A stretch of DNA of 64,000 nucleotides from positions 62,001 through 126,000 of the forward strand of contig JAHBUC010000006.1 in NCBI GenBank assembly GCA_019638275.1, given 5' to 3'. This DNA comes from Cyclobacteriaceae bacterium (lineage in GTDB: Bacteria; Bacteroidota; Bacteroidia; Cytophagales; Cyclobacteriaceae). A model generated the notes under the pieces. That model did not search any database. It was given only the letters and a program-made list of their open reading frames with translations, and was not told the origin of the DNA. This document shows positions 8,943 through 16,211 of this stretch, piece after piece (the first letter of the stretch is position 1; each line of letters opens with the position of its first letter). A program made the position numbers and the translations under genes.

Positions 8943-9313
8943 TTATCCGCGCTCAACAGGAAGGAATCTGAATCGAATTTTATCTTCCTCCATTGTAATA
9001 AGCGCACCCTTCTGTAGATAGGGTTTCAAGTTGTCAATATTATTCTTGATAAGGGAGAACAGATTTCTGAGTTGATTTTATCCACTCTTACTGTTATAAC
9101 GGATGGTTTTTCTTTGGCTGAAAGCGATATTATCCTGCTGTAATCCAGATCGTGAGTAATTATTACAAAATCTTGAACTATTGCATATTCGATAATTCGA
9201 GTATCAGGGTGACCAATAAGGTTGACATCTCTTACATGTACTGAGTCAATTTTTATGGTTGAAAGTTTTCCTGCTAAGGAAGGTGAAATGTTTTCATTCA
9301 ACAGGAACTTCAT
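8943..9313 (-). pseudogene. DUF5615 PIN-like toxin gene, frameshifted
   Basis: The open frame from 9313 encodes the start of a DUF5615 PIN-like protein: KFLLNENISPSLAGKL with Asp/Asn catalytic-type residues, then DFVIITHDLDYSRI and PSVITVRVDKINSEI. It stops at 9026 after an atypical tail, CSPLSRIILTT. One frame over, the expected C-terminus continues without a stop to 8943: LIKNNIDNLKPYLQKG, then ALITMEEDKIRFRFLPVERG. Adding one base at about 9058-9066 joins the two halves into a normal protein of about 122 residues. As written, the gene yields a 95-residue truncated product. It overlaps the DUF433 gene by 4 bp (ATGA), the usual layout of this toxin-antitoxin-like pair. A sequencing error cannot be excluded. 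Confidence 0.75.
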
Positions 9314-9555
9314 GACGCTTTTTCGAGCGGTATGTATTTGTCTTGCATCATAACAGCAGCAAATGCTATTGCCTCCAGTACATCTTCACGGGTAAGCCAA
9401 TTGAAATCCATCAAGAATTCCTCAACGGTCATTCCGCTTGCCAAATAAGATAAGATAGAAGAAACGGGCATGCGGGTACCCTTTATTCTGGGTTTTCCGA
9501 AGCATATTTCAGGATCGGCAGATATTCTTGGGAAATCCGGATGTATAAATTCCAT
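9310..9555 (-). CDS. DUF433 antitoxin-like protein
   Basis: The 81-residue protein starts MEFIHPDFPRISADPEICFG and continues KPRIKGTRMPVSSILSYLA, the classic DUF433 signature. It is a winged-helix-like domain with the GTRxxV segment and ends with TREDVLEAIAFAA. A longer frame to 9606 exists, but ATG 9555 matches the usual family start. The gene overlaps the downstream DUF5615 gene by 4 bp, as in the DUF433-DUF5615 (VapBC-like) modules, where this protein is thought to neutralise a PIN-like nuclease and bind its own promoter. Because the partner is frameshifted, this may now be an orphan antitoxin. Confidence 0.82.
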   Translation of the reverse strand: MEFIHPDFPRISADPEICFGKPRIKGTRMPVSSILSYLASGMTVEEFLMDFNWLTREDVLEAIAFAAVMMQDKYIPLEKAS

Positions 9556-9624
9556 AGTATCAAATTTACAAAAAATGATACGCTTTAGTTCTTTTGGCTT
9601 TCTCATAAATATTTTCCGGTACCT

Positions 9625-9651
9625 TGTAACATCTGTAACTTCCCATCGTCT
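9625..9651 (+). promoter_or_regulatory. Probable ECF sigma-factor promoter
   Basis: TGTAAC (9625-9630) and CGTCT (9647-9651) are separated by 16 bp. This matches the -35 AAC / -10 CGTC layout of ECF-dependent promoters. It lies directly upstream of the ECF sigma gene at 9671, with the predicted start of transcription 10-15 bp before the ATG. I infer autoregulation of the sigma factor. Confidence 0.5.
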
Positions 9652-9670
9652 GGTTATTGGATTTTGATTA

Positions 9671-10183
9671 ATGGATCTCGAGGCTTTTCAAAACCGTGTT
9701 CTACCTGCTAAAAACAAGCTTTTTCGGTTTGCCCTGCGTATGCTGGGTAACGATGAGGAGGCCCGCGATGTAATACAGGAGGTATTTATCCGGGTTTGGA
9801 ATGGCCGCGAAAACTGGGGCGACATACAAAATATGGAAGCCTGGTGCATGCGGATAACCAAAAACCTTTCGCTCGACAGACTTCGGTCGATACAGCGAAA
9901 AGGTACCTACCCGGTGGCCGAAGGTTTTGATGTTCAGCACGCAGACGCAACACCCGATGTAAAAACTGAACTAGGTGAAAGTATGCAGCATGTAAGTCAA
10001 CTGATTGCCGCCTTGCCCGAAAAGCAACGGCAAATAATCCACCTTCGCGATGTTGAAGGGTACACGTACAATGAAATCAGCGAGATGCTGGAACTTGATA
10101 TGAACCAGGTGAAAGTAAACCTGTTTCGGGCAAGGAACGCAGTGCGCGAAAAATTGATGAAAATCAATGCTTATGGACTCTAA
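9671..10183 (+). CDS. ECF-type RNA polymerase sigma factor
   Basis: The 170-residue protein has the two-domain ECF arrangement. Sigma region 2 (about residues 10-80) carries LFRFALRMLGNDEEARDVIQEVFIRVW and the DRLRS helix. Region 4 (about 105-160) is the helix-turn-helix LPEKQRQIIHLRDVEGYTYNEISEML. It directs RNA polymerase to promoters with an AAC / CGTC type consensus, and one such element lies just upstream. The gene overlaps the next gene by 11 bp. The following gene has the size and single membrane helix expected of an anti-sigma factor. Two DUF4252 genes follow and are likely targets or co-regulated products. Confidence 0.9.
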   Translation: MDLEAFQNRVLPAKNKLFRFALRMLGNDEEARDVIQEVFIRVWNGRENWGDIQNMEAWCMRITKNLSLDRLRSIQRKGTYPVAEGFDVQHADATPDVKTELGESMQHVSQLIAALPEKQRQIIHLRDVEGYTYNEISEMLELDMNQVKVNLFRARNAVREKLMKINAYGL

Positions 10184-10679
10184 GAAACTGGAAGAATTAG
10201 TAAAGAAGTATTGGGACTGTGAAACTTCCCTGGAGGAAGAACAGCAGTTGCGCGAATACTTCCGGGGAGATAGCATCCCTGAAACATGGCGCGAAACAGC
10301 TGCGCTCTTCCGCTACTTCGATGAGCAAAAAACCAAAACGGTTGAACCCCAGTTTGATGAAACGGTGGTGACCCGGATAAAGGAAATGCCAAAGAAGCGC
10401 GAGGGGAAGGTTGTGAAATGGGTAACTGCTTCACTACGCATTGCGGCAGGTGTAGCGGTGTTATTGGCGGCCGTCTACTTTGTGCGTCAGGAGTTACGCG
10501 AAGATCAGGCAATCGCGGTAGAAGACACGTTTGAAGATCCGCAGCAAGCCTTTGAAGAAACGAAAAAAGCTCTGCTTATGATTTCAAAAGGTTTTGGCAG
10601 AGCCGAACAACAGGCTAAGAAAATAAACATGTTCAACGAAGCACAGGAAAAAGTACAAACTACAGAATCAGAACTATAA
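10173..10679 (+). CDS. Putative anti-sigma factor, single membrane helix
   Basis: The 168-residue protein has a cytoplasmic helical N-terminus (KKLEELVKKYWDCETSLEEE), a single membrane helix at about residues 88-106 (ASLRIAAGVAVLLAAVYFV), and an acidic C-terminal part that would lie in the periplasm. This is the layout of Bacteroidota anti-sigma factors. The ETSLEEEQQLREYF motif is typical of proteins encoded right after ECF sigma genes, where it makes a small N-terminal domain. No zinc-binding HxxxCxxC motif is visible. The start overlaps the sigma gene by 11 bp, which suggests translational coupling. Another ATG lies two codons upstream. Role inferred from context. Confidence 0.65.
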   Translation: MDSKKLEELVKKYWDCETSLEEEQQLREYFRGDSIPETWRETAALFRYFDEQKTKTVEPQFDETVVTRIKEMPKKREGKVVKWVTASLRIAAGVAVLLAAVYFVRQELREDQAIAVEDTFEDPQQAFEETKKALLMISKGFGRAEQQAKKINMFNEAQEKVQTTESEL

Positions 10680-10699
10680 AAATTAAGAATCAATACATT

Positions 10700-11236
10700 A
10701 TGAAAAAGATAATTGCAGTAATCGTTTTAATCACTTTGGGTACGGGAGTGTATGCGCAGAGTGATGCCATTAATAAGTTTTTTAACAAGTATGCAACCGA
10801 TGAATCGTTTACAACGCAGGTAACGATTTCGAGCAAAATGTTCAGCTTGTTTACGAACATGGAGGTTGAAACGCCAGAGGATAAAGAGGTTTTGGAAGCG
10901 ATCAGCAAATTGAAAGGCTTGCGCATGATCGGCAAGGATAACAGCAGCGATGCCCGTAATCTTTACAAGGAGGCCTCTTCTCTCGTGCTTCAAAACAAAT
11001 TTGAAGAGTTGATGTCGGTTCGTGATAAGGACAAGGATATGAAATTCTATATCCTGGAAAAGAGCCCAGGTAAAATCAGTGAGCTGGTTATGATTTCCGG
11101 AAGCCCGCGTGATTTCATGGTGATGACCTTGTTTGGAGAAATTGATCTGAAACAGGTTTCCCGTATCGGTAAGAAGATGAATGTGGATGGCCTGAAAGAG
11201 CTTGAAAAAATGAATGACGGTCAGAAGAAAAACTGA
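10700..11236 (+). CDS. DUF4252 exported protein, copy 1
   Basis: The 178-residue precursor has a signal peptide (residues 1-19, ending VYAQ) and resembles the DUF4252 family. Features are SDAINKFFNKYATDESFT near the start, ISSKMFSLF, an EEVLxAISKLKGLRMI-type segment and a DFMVMTLFGEIDLKQVSRI strand-helix end. These proteins occur in pairs behind ECF sigma genes in Bacteroidota, and no molecular function is known. It lies 20 bp after the putative anti-sigma gene and is followed by a strong terminator hairpin. The second copy is 80 bp further on. The lysine-rich C-terminus is shared with copy 2. Confidence 0.78.
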   Translation: MKKIIAVIVLITLGTGVYAQSDAINKFFNKYATDESFTTQVTISSKMFSLFTNMEVETPEDKEVLEAISKLKGLRMIGKDNSSDARNLYKEASSLVLQNKFEELMSVRDKDKDMKFYILEKSPGKISELVMISGSPRDFMVMTLFGEIDLKQVSRIGKKMNVDGLKELEKMNDGQKKN

Positions 11237-11254
11237 TCTCAAAATAATCCAGAT

Positions 11255-11290
11255 AAAAAAGCAACGGGTGGCAACCGCCCGTTGCTTTTT
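11255..11290 (+). terminator. Intrinsic terminator after the sigma-factor operon
   Basis: An 8-bp perfect stem, GCAACGGG (11261-11268) and CCCGTTGC (11278-11285), is flanked by an A-run before and TTTTT after. This is a canonical rho-independent terminator, usable in both directions because of the A-tract. It separates the two DUF4252 genes, so the second may have its own promoter or depend on read-through. Confidence 0.85.
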
Positions 11291-11316
11291 GCGTAATTAG
11301 CTTTAACCCAATCATC

Positions 11317-11862
11317 ATGAAAAATCTCTTCACTCTTATATTAGTTGCAGGGGTAGCCTTCAGTGCCTTCCCACAAAGCAATACAACCAATAAACTTCAG
11401 GAGAAATATAACAAAGCGTTCTCGCTTTTCTTTTATCAGAATACGTTACGCATGATCAATCAAACCGAGGATAAAGAGTTTGATGAGCTGATCAAGGATA
11501 TCGAAAAAATGAAATTCCTGATGATTGAGAAAGAAACATCATTCAAGCCGGCCGATTACTCAAAACTTAAGAAGGATTATGTAACCGAAACTTTTGAAGA
11601 GGTAATGAGCACCCGCTACCAGGGCCGTAATTTCGATGTGCTGCTCAAGGAAAAGTCAGGTAAAACATTGGGTATGGTGGTACTCATAAATGATTCTACA
11701 AGCTTATATGTGTTGGATATGGTTGGAAGTATTGCCCTGGATAAGGTGACCACCTTGTATAATAAACTGGATGAAAGCACGGATGTAGGTCAAAAAATTA
11801 AAAACTTCTCCAACCGTAATGCAAAGCGTAAGGAAGGCGACAAAGAAGGAGATGATCATTAA
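11317..11862 (+). CDS. DUF4252 exported protein, copy 2
   Basis: The 181-residue precursor has a signal peptide (residues 1-19, ending AFPQ). It has the same architecture as the preceding gene: NKLQEKYNKAFSLFFYQNTL, a lysine-rich middle with KDIEKMKFLMI, EEVMSTRYQGRNFDVLL (compare EELMSVRDKDKDMKFYIL in copy 1), then VLDMVGSIALDKVTTLYNKL. The shared pattern indicates an old tandem duplication rather than a recent one. It lies downstream of the terminator of the sigma operon. The C-terminal tail is strongly charged (KRKEGDKEGDDH). Function unknown; probably periplasmic or surface-exposed. Confidence 0.75.
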   Translation: MKNLFTLILVAGVAFSAFPQSNTTNKLQEKYNKAFSLFFYQNTLRMINQTEDKEFDELIKDIEKMKFLMIEKETSFKPADYSKLKKDYVTETFEEVMSTRYQGRNFDVLLKEKSGKTLGMVVLINDSTSLYVLDMVGSIALDKVTTLYNKLDESTDVGQKIKNFSNRNAKRKEGDKEGDDH

Positions 11863-11908
11863 GCAATGATTATTTGCCTGAAAACGCTTTTTAACCAACT
11901 ATACTAAT

Positions 11909-12802
11909 TTGGCAACCGTACTTTCCATTCAAAACCTCACCAAGCATTTTGGCAAGATCAAGGCCGTTAACGGACTGAATCTCGAAGTTCAGACCGGTCA
12001 GGTGTTTGGTATGCTTGGCCCAAACGGAAGTGGAAAAACCACTACCCTGGGCATGCTTATGGGTGTTACCAACCCAACTTCAGGAAGTTTCTACTGGTTT
12101 GGTGAAGAGCCGACACCACAGCTTCGAAGAAAAATAGGTGCCGTGCTGGAGCACCCGATTTTTTATCCGTACTTGAGCGGGCAGAGGAATCTGGAGCTGA
12201 ATGCGATGATCAAGCAGTGTCCGCAGGAAAATATTCCGCATGTGCTCGAACTGGTTGAGTTGACCGAACGGAAGGACGATAAGTATAAAACCTATTCGTT
12301 GGGGATGAAACAGCGGCTGGCGATTGCTTCCGCTTTATTGAATGATCCTACGGTGTTGATACTCGATGAGCCGACCAACGGACTTGATCCGATGGGGATA
12401 GCCGAAATCCGCGAGATCATACGAAAGATTGCAGCCAGTGGTAAGACGATTATTCTTGCCAGTCATTTGTTGGATGAAGTACAGAAAGTGTGTACGCACT
12501 TTGCCATTCTCAAGCGCGGCAATATGGTGCACACCGGCCCGATTGGCGATGTAGGTGCTGGTGCTGAAACGGTAGAAGTAAACGCTGAGGTGGAAAACCT
12601 GAATGAAGTGCTGCTCGGTTTTTCAGGCACCGCCTCTGTTAACCGCGAGAATGGTGTATACCAGGTTACCATGCGCGATGGTTTTCATGGTAAAGATTTG
12701 AACCGCTTTCTTTTCGATAAAAATATCGTGGCCACACACCTGGTTACCCGGAAGAAGAGTTTGGAAAAACAGTTTTTGGAAATTCTTGCTGAATCTCATT
12801 AA
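11909..12802 (+). CDS. ABC transporter ATP-binding protein
   Basis: The 297-residue protein has a complete nucleotide-binding domain: Walker A GPNGSGKTT (Lys43), a Q-loop region, the signature YSLGMKQRL, Walker B VLILDEPTNGLDP and the switch ASHLLDEV. The C-terminal part (about 210-297) is the regulatory extension usual in drug- or lipid-export ABC-2 type systems. It begins at a TTG codon, since no ATG is available before the conserved VLSIQNLTKHFGKIKAV start. The permease gene follows after 9 bp, so the two form a simple ABC-2 exporter in which this protein hydrolyses ATP at the inner membrane. The substrate is unknown. Confidence 0.88.
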   Translation: MATVLSIQNLTKHFGKIKAVNGLNLEVQTGQVFGMLGPNGSGKTTTLGMLMGVTNPTSGSFYWFGEEPTPQLRRKIGAVLEHPIFYPYLSGQRNLELNAMIKQCPQENIPHVLELVELTERKDDKYKTYSLGMKQRLAIASALLNDPTVLILDEPTNGLDPMGIAEIREIIRKIAASGKTIILASHLLDEVQKVCTHFAILKRGNMVHTGPIGDVGAGAETVEVNAEVENLNEVLLGFSGTASVNRENGVYQVTMRDGFHGKDLNRFLFDKNIVATHLVTRKKSLEKQFLEILAESH

Positions 12803-12811
12803 TCAGACGAC

Positions 12812-13615
12812 ATGCTGCAACTGCTTAAAATAGATTTAAAGAAACTGACGAGCTACCGCACGTTTTGGATTATTTGCGGGCTTTACTTTTTCACCCTGCT
12901 CACTACCACGGCCAGTGGCATGGAATTTTTAAAATGGTTAGCACGCACTATTGAGGGGTTTGGCCAGTCGATAAACATTAACCGTATACCGCTGTATCAT
13001 TTTCCAGATGTGTGGCAAAACCTGGCGTGGGCCAGCGGACTGCTCAAGATCATGATCGGCATTATGGTGCTGATCTCCATCACCAACGAATATTCGTATC
13101 GTACCATCCGGCAAAACATTATCGATGGTTTAAGTCGAAAAGAATTTCTTCTTTCTAAAATTTATACGAATGCGTTACTGAGTGTGCTCAGCATGGTGTT
13201 GGTTTTTCTGGTGGCCTTGGTTACCGGATTGATTTACTCAAGCCGGTTGGACATGAGCTATATGTTTGAAGGTGTTGAATTCTATCCTGCCTATTTTCTG
13301 GAAGTGTTCGCCTTTCTTTCCTTTGCCTTGATGCTTGGTATTTTTGTGCAGCGCTCTGGCCTGTCTATTATTTTGTTGCTGAATTCTTATTTAATTGAGT
13401 TGATCATCAAGGAAAATATTGATGACTACGTTCCCTGGCTAATCAAATATTTTCCGCTTGAATCCATCATGAACCTGGTGCCCATGCCGTTTGCGCGCTA
13501 TGCATTTCAACAGATACAGGATTACGTGAGCCTGGAAGCAGTTGGCATTGCGTTGGTATGGACATTTCTTTTCAACTATTTCAGTTACCTGCGTTTGAAA
13601 AAGGCGGATATCTAG
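12812..13615 (+). CDS. ABC-2 type transporter permease
   Basis: The 267-residue integral membrane protein has about six hydrophobic segments. The first is at residues 17-35 (FWIICGLYFFTLLTTTAS), then about 80-98, 119-140, 160-180, 185-205 and 240-258. The motif NEYSYRTIRQNIIDGLSRKEFLLSK between helices two and three is the typical cytoplasmic coupling element of ABC-2 permeases in Bacteroidota. It pairs with the ATP-binding protein encoded 9 bp upstream. The stop codon lies within the left arm of a 16-bp inverted repeat that brackets the downstream repeat block. Confidence 0.82.
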   Translation: MLQLLKIDLKKLTSYRTFWIICGLYFFTLLTTTASGMEFLKWLARTIEGFGQSININRIPLYHFPDVWQNLAWASGLLKIMIGIMVLISITNEYSYRTIRQNIIDGLSRKEFLLSKIYTNALLSVLSMVLVFLVALVTGLIYSSRLDMSYMFEGVEFYPAYFLEVFAFLSFALMLGIFVQRSGLSIILLLNSYLIELIIKENIDDYVPWLIKYFPLESIMNLVPMPFARYAFQQIQDYVSLEAVGIALVWTFLFNYFSYLRLKKADI

Positions 13616-13749
13616 AAGCCATCTCAAGTATACTGAAGGTGTCAGGTTGAGCCTGTCGAAACCGATTTGGTGTTCAAAAAAGCCTTCGACATCCCGATAA
13701 TTATCGGGACAGGCTGACAGAAGAAACTAATTTTTGAGATGGCTTCTAG
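13612..13749. repeat. 138-bp inverted-repeat element, CTTCGACAGGCTCA type
   Basis: A perfect 16-bp terminal inverted repeat, CTAGAAGCCATCTCAA (13612-13627) and its complement (13734-13749), encloses an inner imperfect palindrome. The inner part holds GAGCCTGTCGAA, CCTTCGACATCCC, a self-complementary CCCGATAATTATCGGG and ACAGGCTGACAG. Related inner sequences occur at about 42565-42618 and, more distantly, at 21795-21848. The left arm contains the stop codon of the ABC permease gene. The element looks like a MITE/REP-like repeat and could fold into a long hairpin that also ends transcription. Confidence 0.75.
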
Positions 13750-13800
13750 TGTATTAGTACCGCAATCGTTTTCACCGACATATTTCTTTATAATCCTACA

Positions 13801-13836
13801 TACCGAAACACATTCGGTAGAAACGCGTTAGCTTTG
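13801..13836 (+). promoter_or_regulatory. Promoter with palindromic operator for SemiSWEET
   Basis: A perfect inverted repeat TACCGAA-N5-TTCGGTA (13801-13819) lies 9 bp before a TAGCTTTG box (13829-13836), which matches the Bacteroidota -7 consensus TAnnTTTG. The palindrome would cover the -33 region, which suggests a dimeric repressor or activator site. The ATG of the SemiSWEET gene follows 21 bp after the box. Confidence 0.5.
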
Positions 13837-13856
13837 GGGTAATCATTTAACGAATT

Positions 13857-14114
13857 ATGAATACCATTCAGCTTTTGGGTTTACTGGCAGGTTCATGCAC
13901 TACTGCGGCTTTTATTCCGCAGGTAGTGAAAACCTGGAAAAGCCGCTCAACCAAGGATTTATCGCTGGGAATGTTTTCTATTTTTTGTACCGGGGTGGTG
14001 CTATGGTTGGTTTACGGGTTGCTGGTTATGGATATTCCGGTAATCATCGCCAACCTGGTAACACTGGTGCTGGCTTCATTCCTGTTGTTTCTGAAGCTTC
14101 GTTGGAAACACTAA
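13857..14114 (+). CDS. SemiSWEET-type transporter (PQ-loop)
   Basis: The 85-residue protein has three membrane helices and the PQ-loop signature in helix one (TTAAFIPQVVKTWKSRSTKD). This is followed by LSLGMFSIFCTGVVLWLVYG and a third helix ending LLFLKLRW. Bacterial SemiSWEETs are about 85-95 residues and form dimers that move mono- or disaccharides across the inner membrane, so the length fits well. The stop codon overlaps the convergent neighbour by 4 bp. The promoter carries a TAnnTTTG box preceded by a palindrome, so the gene is probably expressed alone and under regulation. The sugar transported cannot be read from the sequence. A GH32 fructan hydrolase is encoded about 5.7 kb away. Confidence 0.85.
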   Translation: MNTIQLLGLLAGSCTTAAFIPQVVKTWKSRSTKDLSLGMFSIFCTGVVLWLVYGLLVMDIPVIIANLVTLVLASFLLFLKLRWKH

Positions 14115-14764
14115 TCGTGATCGCAAGCACAGTATTTATCGCTTGCTGCTTTTTCGAAACATTCTTTTCCTTCTTTGTACGAGAACCAGGCAAGGCCCAA
14201 GGTTCCGGCCGCATCGATATACGGTAAGCCTGTTAGTTCATAGAGTCCGCTGGAGATCAGTAGAATGATTGACATGTACACACAAACCAATGTACAGTTT
14301 GCATCAGCCAGTATGGCTTCACTGTTTAATCCCCGGCCGGCTTTTCGTTTGCCATAGATCAGCCCAAGCATAACAAGAATGCTGATGCTGGAGATAATTA
14401 CTCCCCAAAATGTAGTTTCGGGTTTTTGCCCTGTGTAAATAACCAGGCCAGCGCCCATGAGCAACCCCACAACAAGCAGGTAAAAAGCAGTACCGGTTAT
14501 GCGCAGGGCCGTGCGTTCAAATGAATCGCGCTGCACCTCAGGATTATACCGGATGCGCAAAATCATATGCACAATGCCAACGCCTGAAATCAATTCAATA
14601 AAGCTATCAACGCCAAACCCAAAGAGTGTGAGGGTTTCATCTTCATAGCCAAACCAGGTTGAAATAATGCCTTCAACCAGGTTATACAGAATGGTAAATA
14701 CAGCCAGACCCAACGCCAGCGTGTAAAGCTTTTTCTCTTTTTCGGATAATGCAATAACTGACAT
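14111..14764 (-). CDS. CDF-like membrane protein (putative cation transporter)
   Basis: The 217-residue protein has six hydrophobic segments. Helix one is LYTLALGLAVFTILYNLVEGI, helix two begins at TLFGFGVDSFIELISGVGIV and helix five at SEAILADANCTLVCVYMSII. The paired acidic residues GVDSFIE and LADANC sit where the metal-binding HxxxD/DxxxD residues lie in cation diffusion facilitators, but the histidines are replaced. No cytoplasmic C-terminal domain is present; instead the protein ends with a Cys/His/Asp tail (KYCACDHD). It therefore belongs to the CDF-like fold, but metal transport is not certain. The gene is convergent with the SemiSWEET gene, overlapping by 4 bp. Confidence 0.62.
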   Translation of the reverse strand: MSVIALSEKEKKLYTLALGLAVFTILYNLVEGIISTWFGYEDETLTLFGFGVDSFIELISGVGIVHMILRIRYNPEVQRDSFERTALRITGTAFYLLVVGLLMGAGLVIYTGQKPETTFWGVIISSISILVMLGLIYGKRKAGRGLNSEAILADANCTLVCVYMSIILLISSGLYELTGLPYIDAAGTLGLAWFSYKEGKECFEKAASDKYCACDHD

Positions 14765-14803
14765 GCTTAATCTTTAACAGGGCAATCCGGGTAATCGTTC
14801 AGG

Positions 14804-16060
14804 TCAGTCGTTTACTGCCTGATAAGTAAGTACTTTAAATTTTTCACCAATGTTCCAATGCGGTGTGTCATACATGTTGGTAAAAATCAACCCGATTATT
14901 TTTTCTTTTGGATCAGCCCAGTAATGGGTGTTGAAGGCACCCGCCCAACTGAATGTGCCGAGGGAGACAACCGATCTGAAATCGTTGGCTGCAGTCTCTA
15001 ATCCAAAACCAAGCCCAACCGGTGAAGCATCGGGCAAAGTTAGTTGACTGGTCAGCATGAGTTCAATCGTTTTACGACTAAGTAATCGCACACCATTATA
15101 CTGACCATTGTTTAAAAAAAGTTGCAGAAATTTTGCGTAGTCTTCAACTGTGGAGGAAAGTCCGGCACCACCCGAGAAATATTTTCCTTCGGTTTTGGGG
15201 TAATCAATATTCACATTGTCGAAAACGGTTCCGGTTACTTTTTTTGCTTTACCATCATTACCGGTATAAATGGGTACCAATCGATTGTATTTTTCTTTTG
15301 GCAAATAGAACCAGGTATCGTTCATGCCGAGTGGATCGAAGATTCGCTTTTTTAAGAATTGATCAAACGGCATCCCTGACCAGATCTCAACAAGGTAACC
15401 CAACACATCAGTGTTGAGTCCGTACGTCCAGCGCTCACCGGGTTTATGTTTGAGTGGCAGCTTAGCCAGTATTTTCATTTTATCGGCCAGCACATCCGTA
15501 TCGTTGCCAATGCCACTGGGTACTCCGGCTTTGGCATAGATGGCTTTAAACTCCGTACTGCCGATGGCAGGATAGTCAATTCCCGAAGTATGCGTTAACA
15601 ACTGGCGAATGGTAATTTCTCTGCCAGCTGGTTCAGTGGTAAACGAACTGTCGGCCGCGTTGAATGATTTAAGTACTGATGGATTTTTGAATTCGGGAAT
15701 GTATTTCGAGATGGGCTCATCCAGTAAAAATTTTCCTTCTTCCCACAGCATCATCACCGCCAGACTTGTAATGGCTTTGGATTGTGATGCAATGCGAAAG
15801 ATGTTATCTTTTTGCATGGCTTTTTTTGTTTCTGTGTCGCTGAAGCCATAGGCCTGATGAAAAACAATTTTGCCATTGCGAACGATCAATGCTACCGCAC
15901 CAGGAATAGCCTCCTGTTGTACAAGCGATTGCACCATGTTGTCGATGCGCTTGAGTCGTTCCGGTGAAAACCCGGTTGCTTCAGGTTTGGCAGGTGTTAG
16001 AACCTGTGCATGAATGGAGAATGAGAGAAATAACAGGATCGGACAAACGAATTTTTTCAT
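14804..16060 (-). CDS. Serine hydrolase of the beta-lactamase class C / esterase family
   Basis: The 418-residue precursor has a signal peptide (residues 1-19, ending IHAQ). The catalytic motif SxxK is at Ser92-Lys95 (ASQSKA), and the tyrosine motif WTYGLN (Tyr213) supplies the second base. A GxG-type strand is seen near the C-terminus (TFSWAGAFNTHYWADP). These features fit the class C beta-lactamase-related serine hydrolases, mostly periplasmic esterases or D-amino-acid peptidases rather than antibiotic-resistance enzymes. The gene is followed on its own strand by the CDF-like gene after 39 bp. The start is the ATG directly in front of the signal peptide. Confidence 0.86.
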   Translation of the reverse strand: MKKFVCPILLFLSFSIHAQVLTPAKPEATGFSPERLKRIDNMVQSLVQQEAIPGAVALIVRNGKIVFHQAYGFSDTETKKAMQKDNIFRIASQSKAITSLAVMMLWEEGKFLLDEPISKYIPEFKNPSVLKSFNAADSSFTTEPAGREITIRQLLTHTSGIDYPAIGSTEFKAIYAKAGVPSGIGNDTDVLADKMKILAKLPLKHKPGERWTYGLNTDVLGYLVEIWSGMPFDQFLKKRIFDPLGMNDTWFYLPKEKYNRLVPIYTGNDGKAKKVTGTVFDNVNIDYPKTEGKYFSGGAGLSSTVEDYAKFLQLFLNNGQYNGVRLLSRKTIELMLTSQLTLPDASPVGLGFGLETAANDFRSVVSLGTFSWAGAFNTHYWADPKEKIIGLIFTNMYDTPHWNIGEKFKVLTYQAVND

Positions 16061-16211
16061 AGGCTTGAGGCTTTACCGAAAGGTACAAAAGTTCAGGATT
16101 AAGCATTGATCGAATGATCGGAAATGCGCTCATTTCATGAACTCGTTCCCCGAAACCCGCAACCCGGTATCCGTACCTCGTAACCCTGATCTGAAATTCC
16201 CGAAGGGTCTT

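Noticed and set aside
13612..13749. Simple transcription terminator only
   Set aside because: The arms are long and repeated in the window, so a repeat element explains the sequence better, although it may also end transcription.
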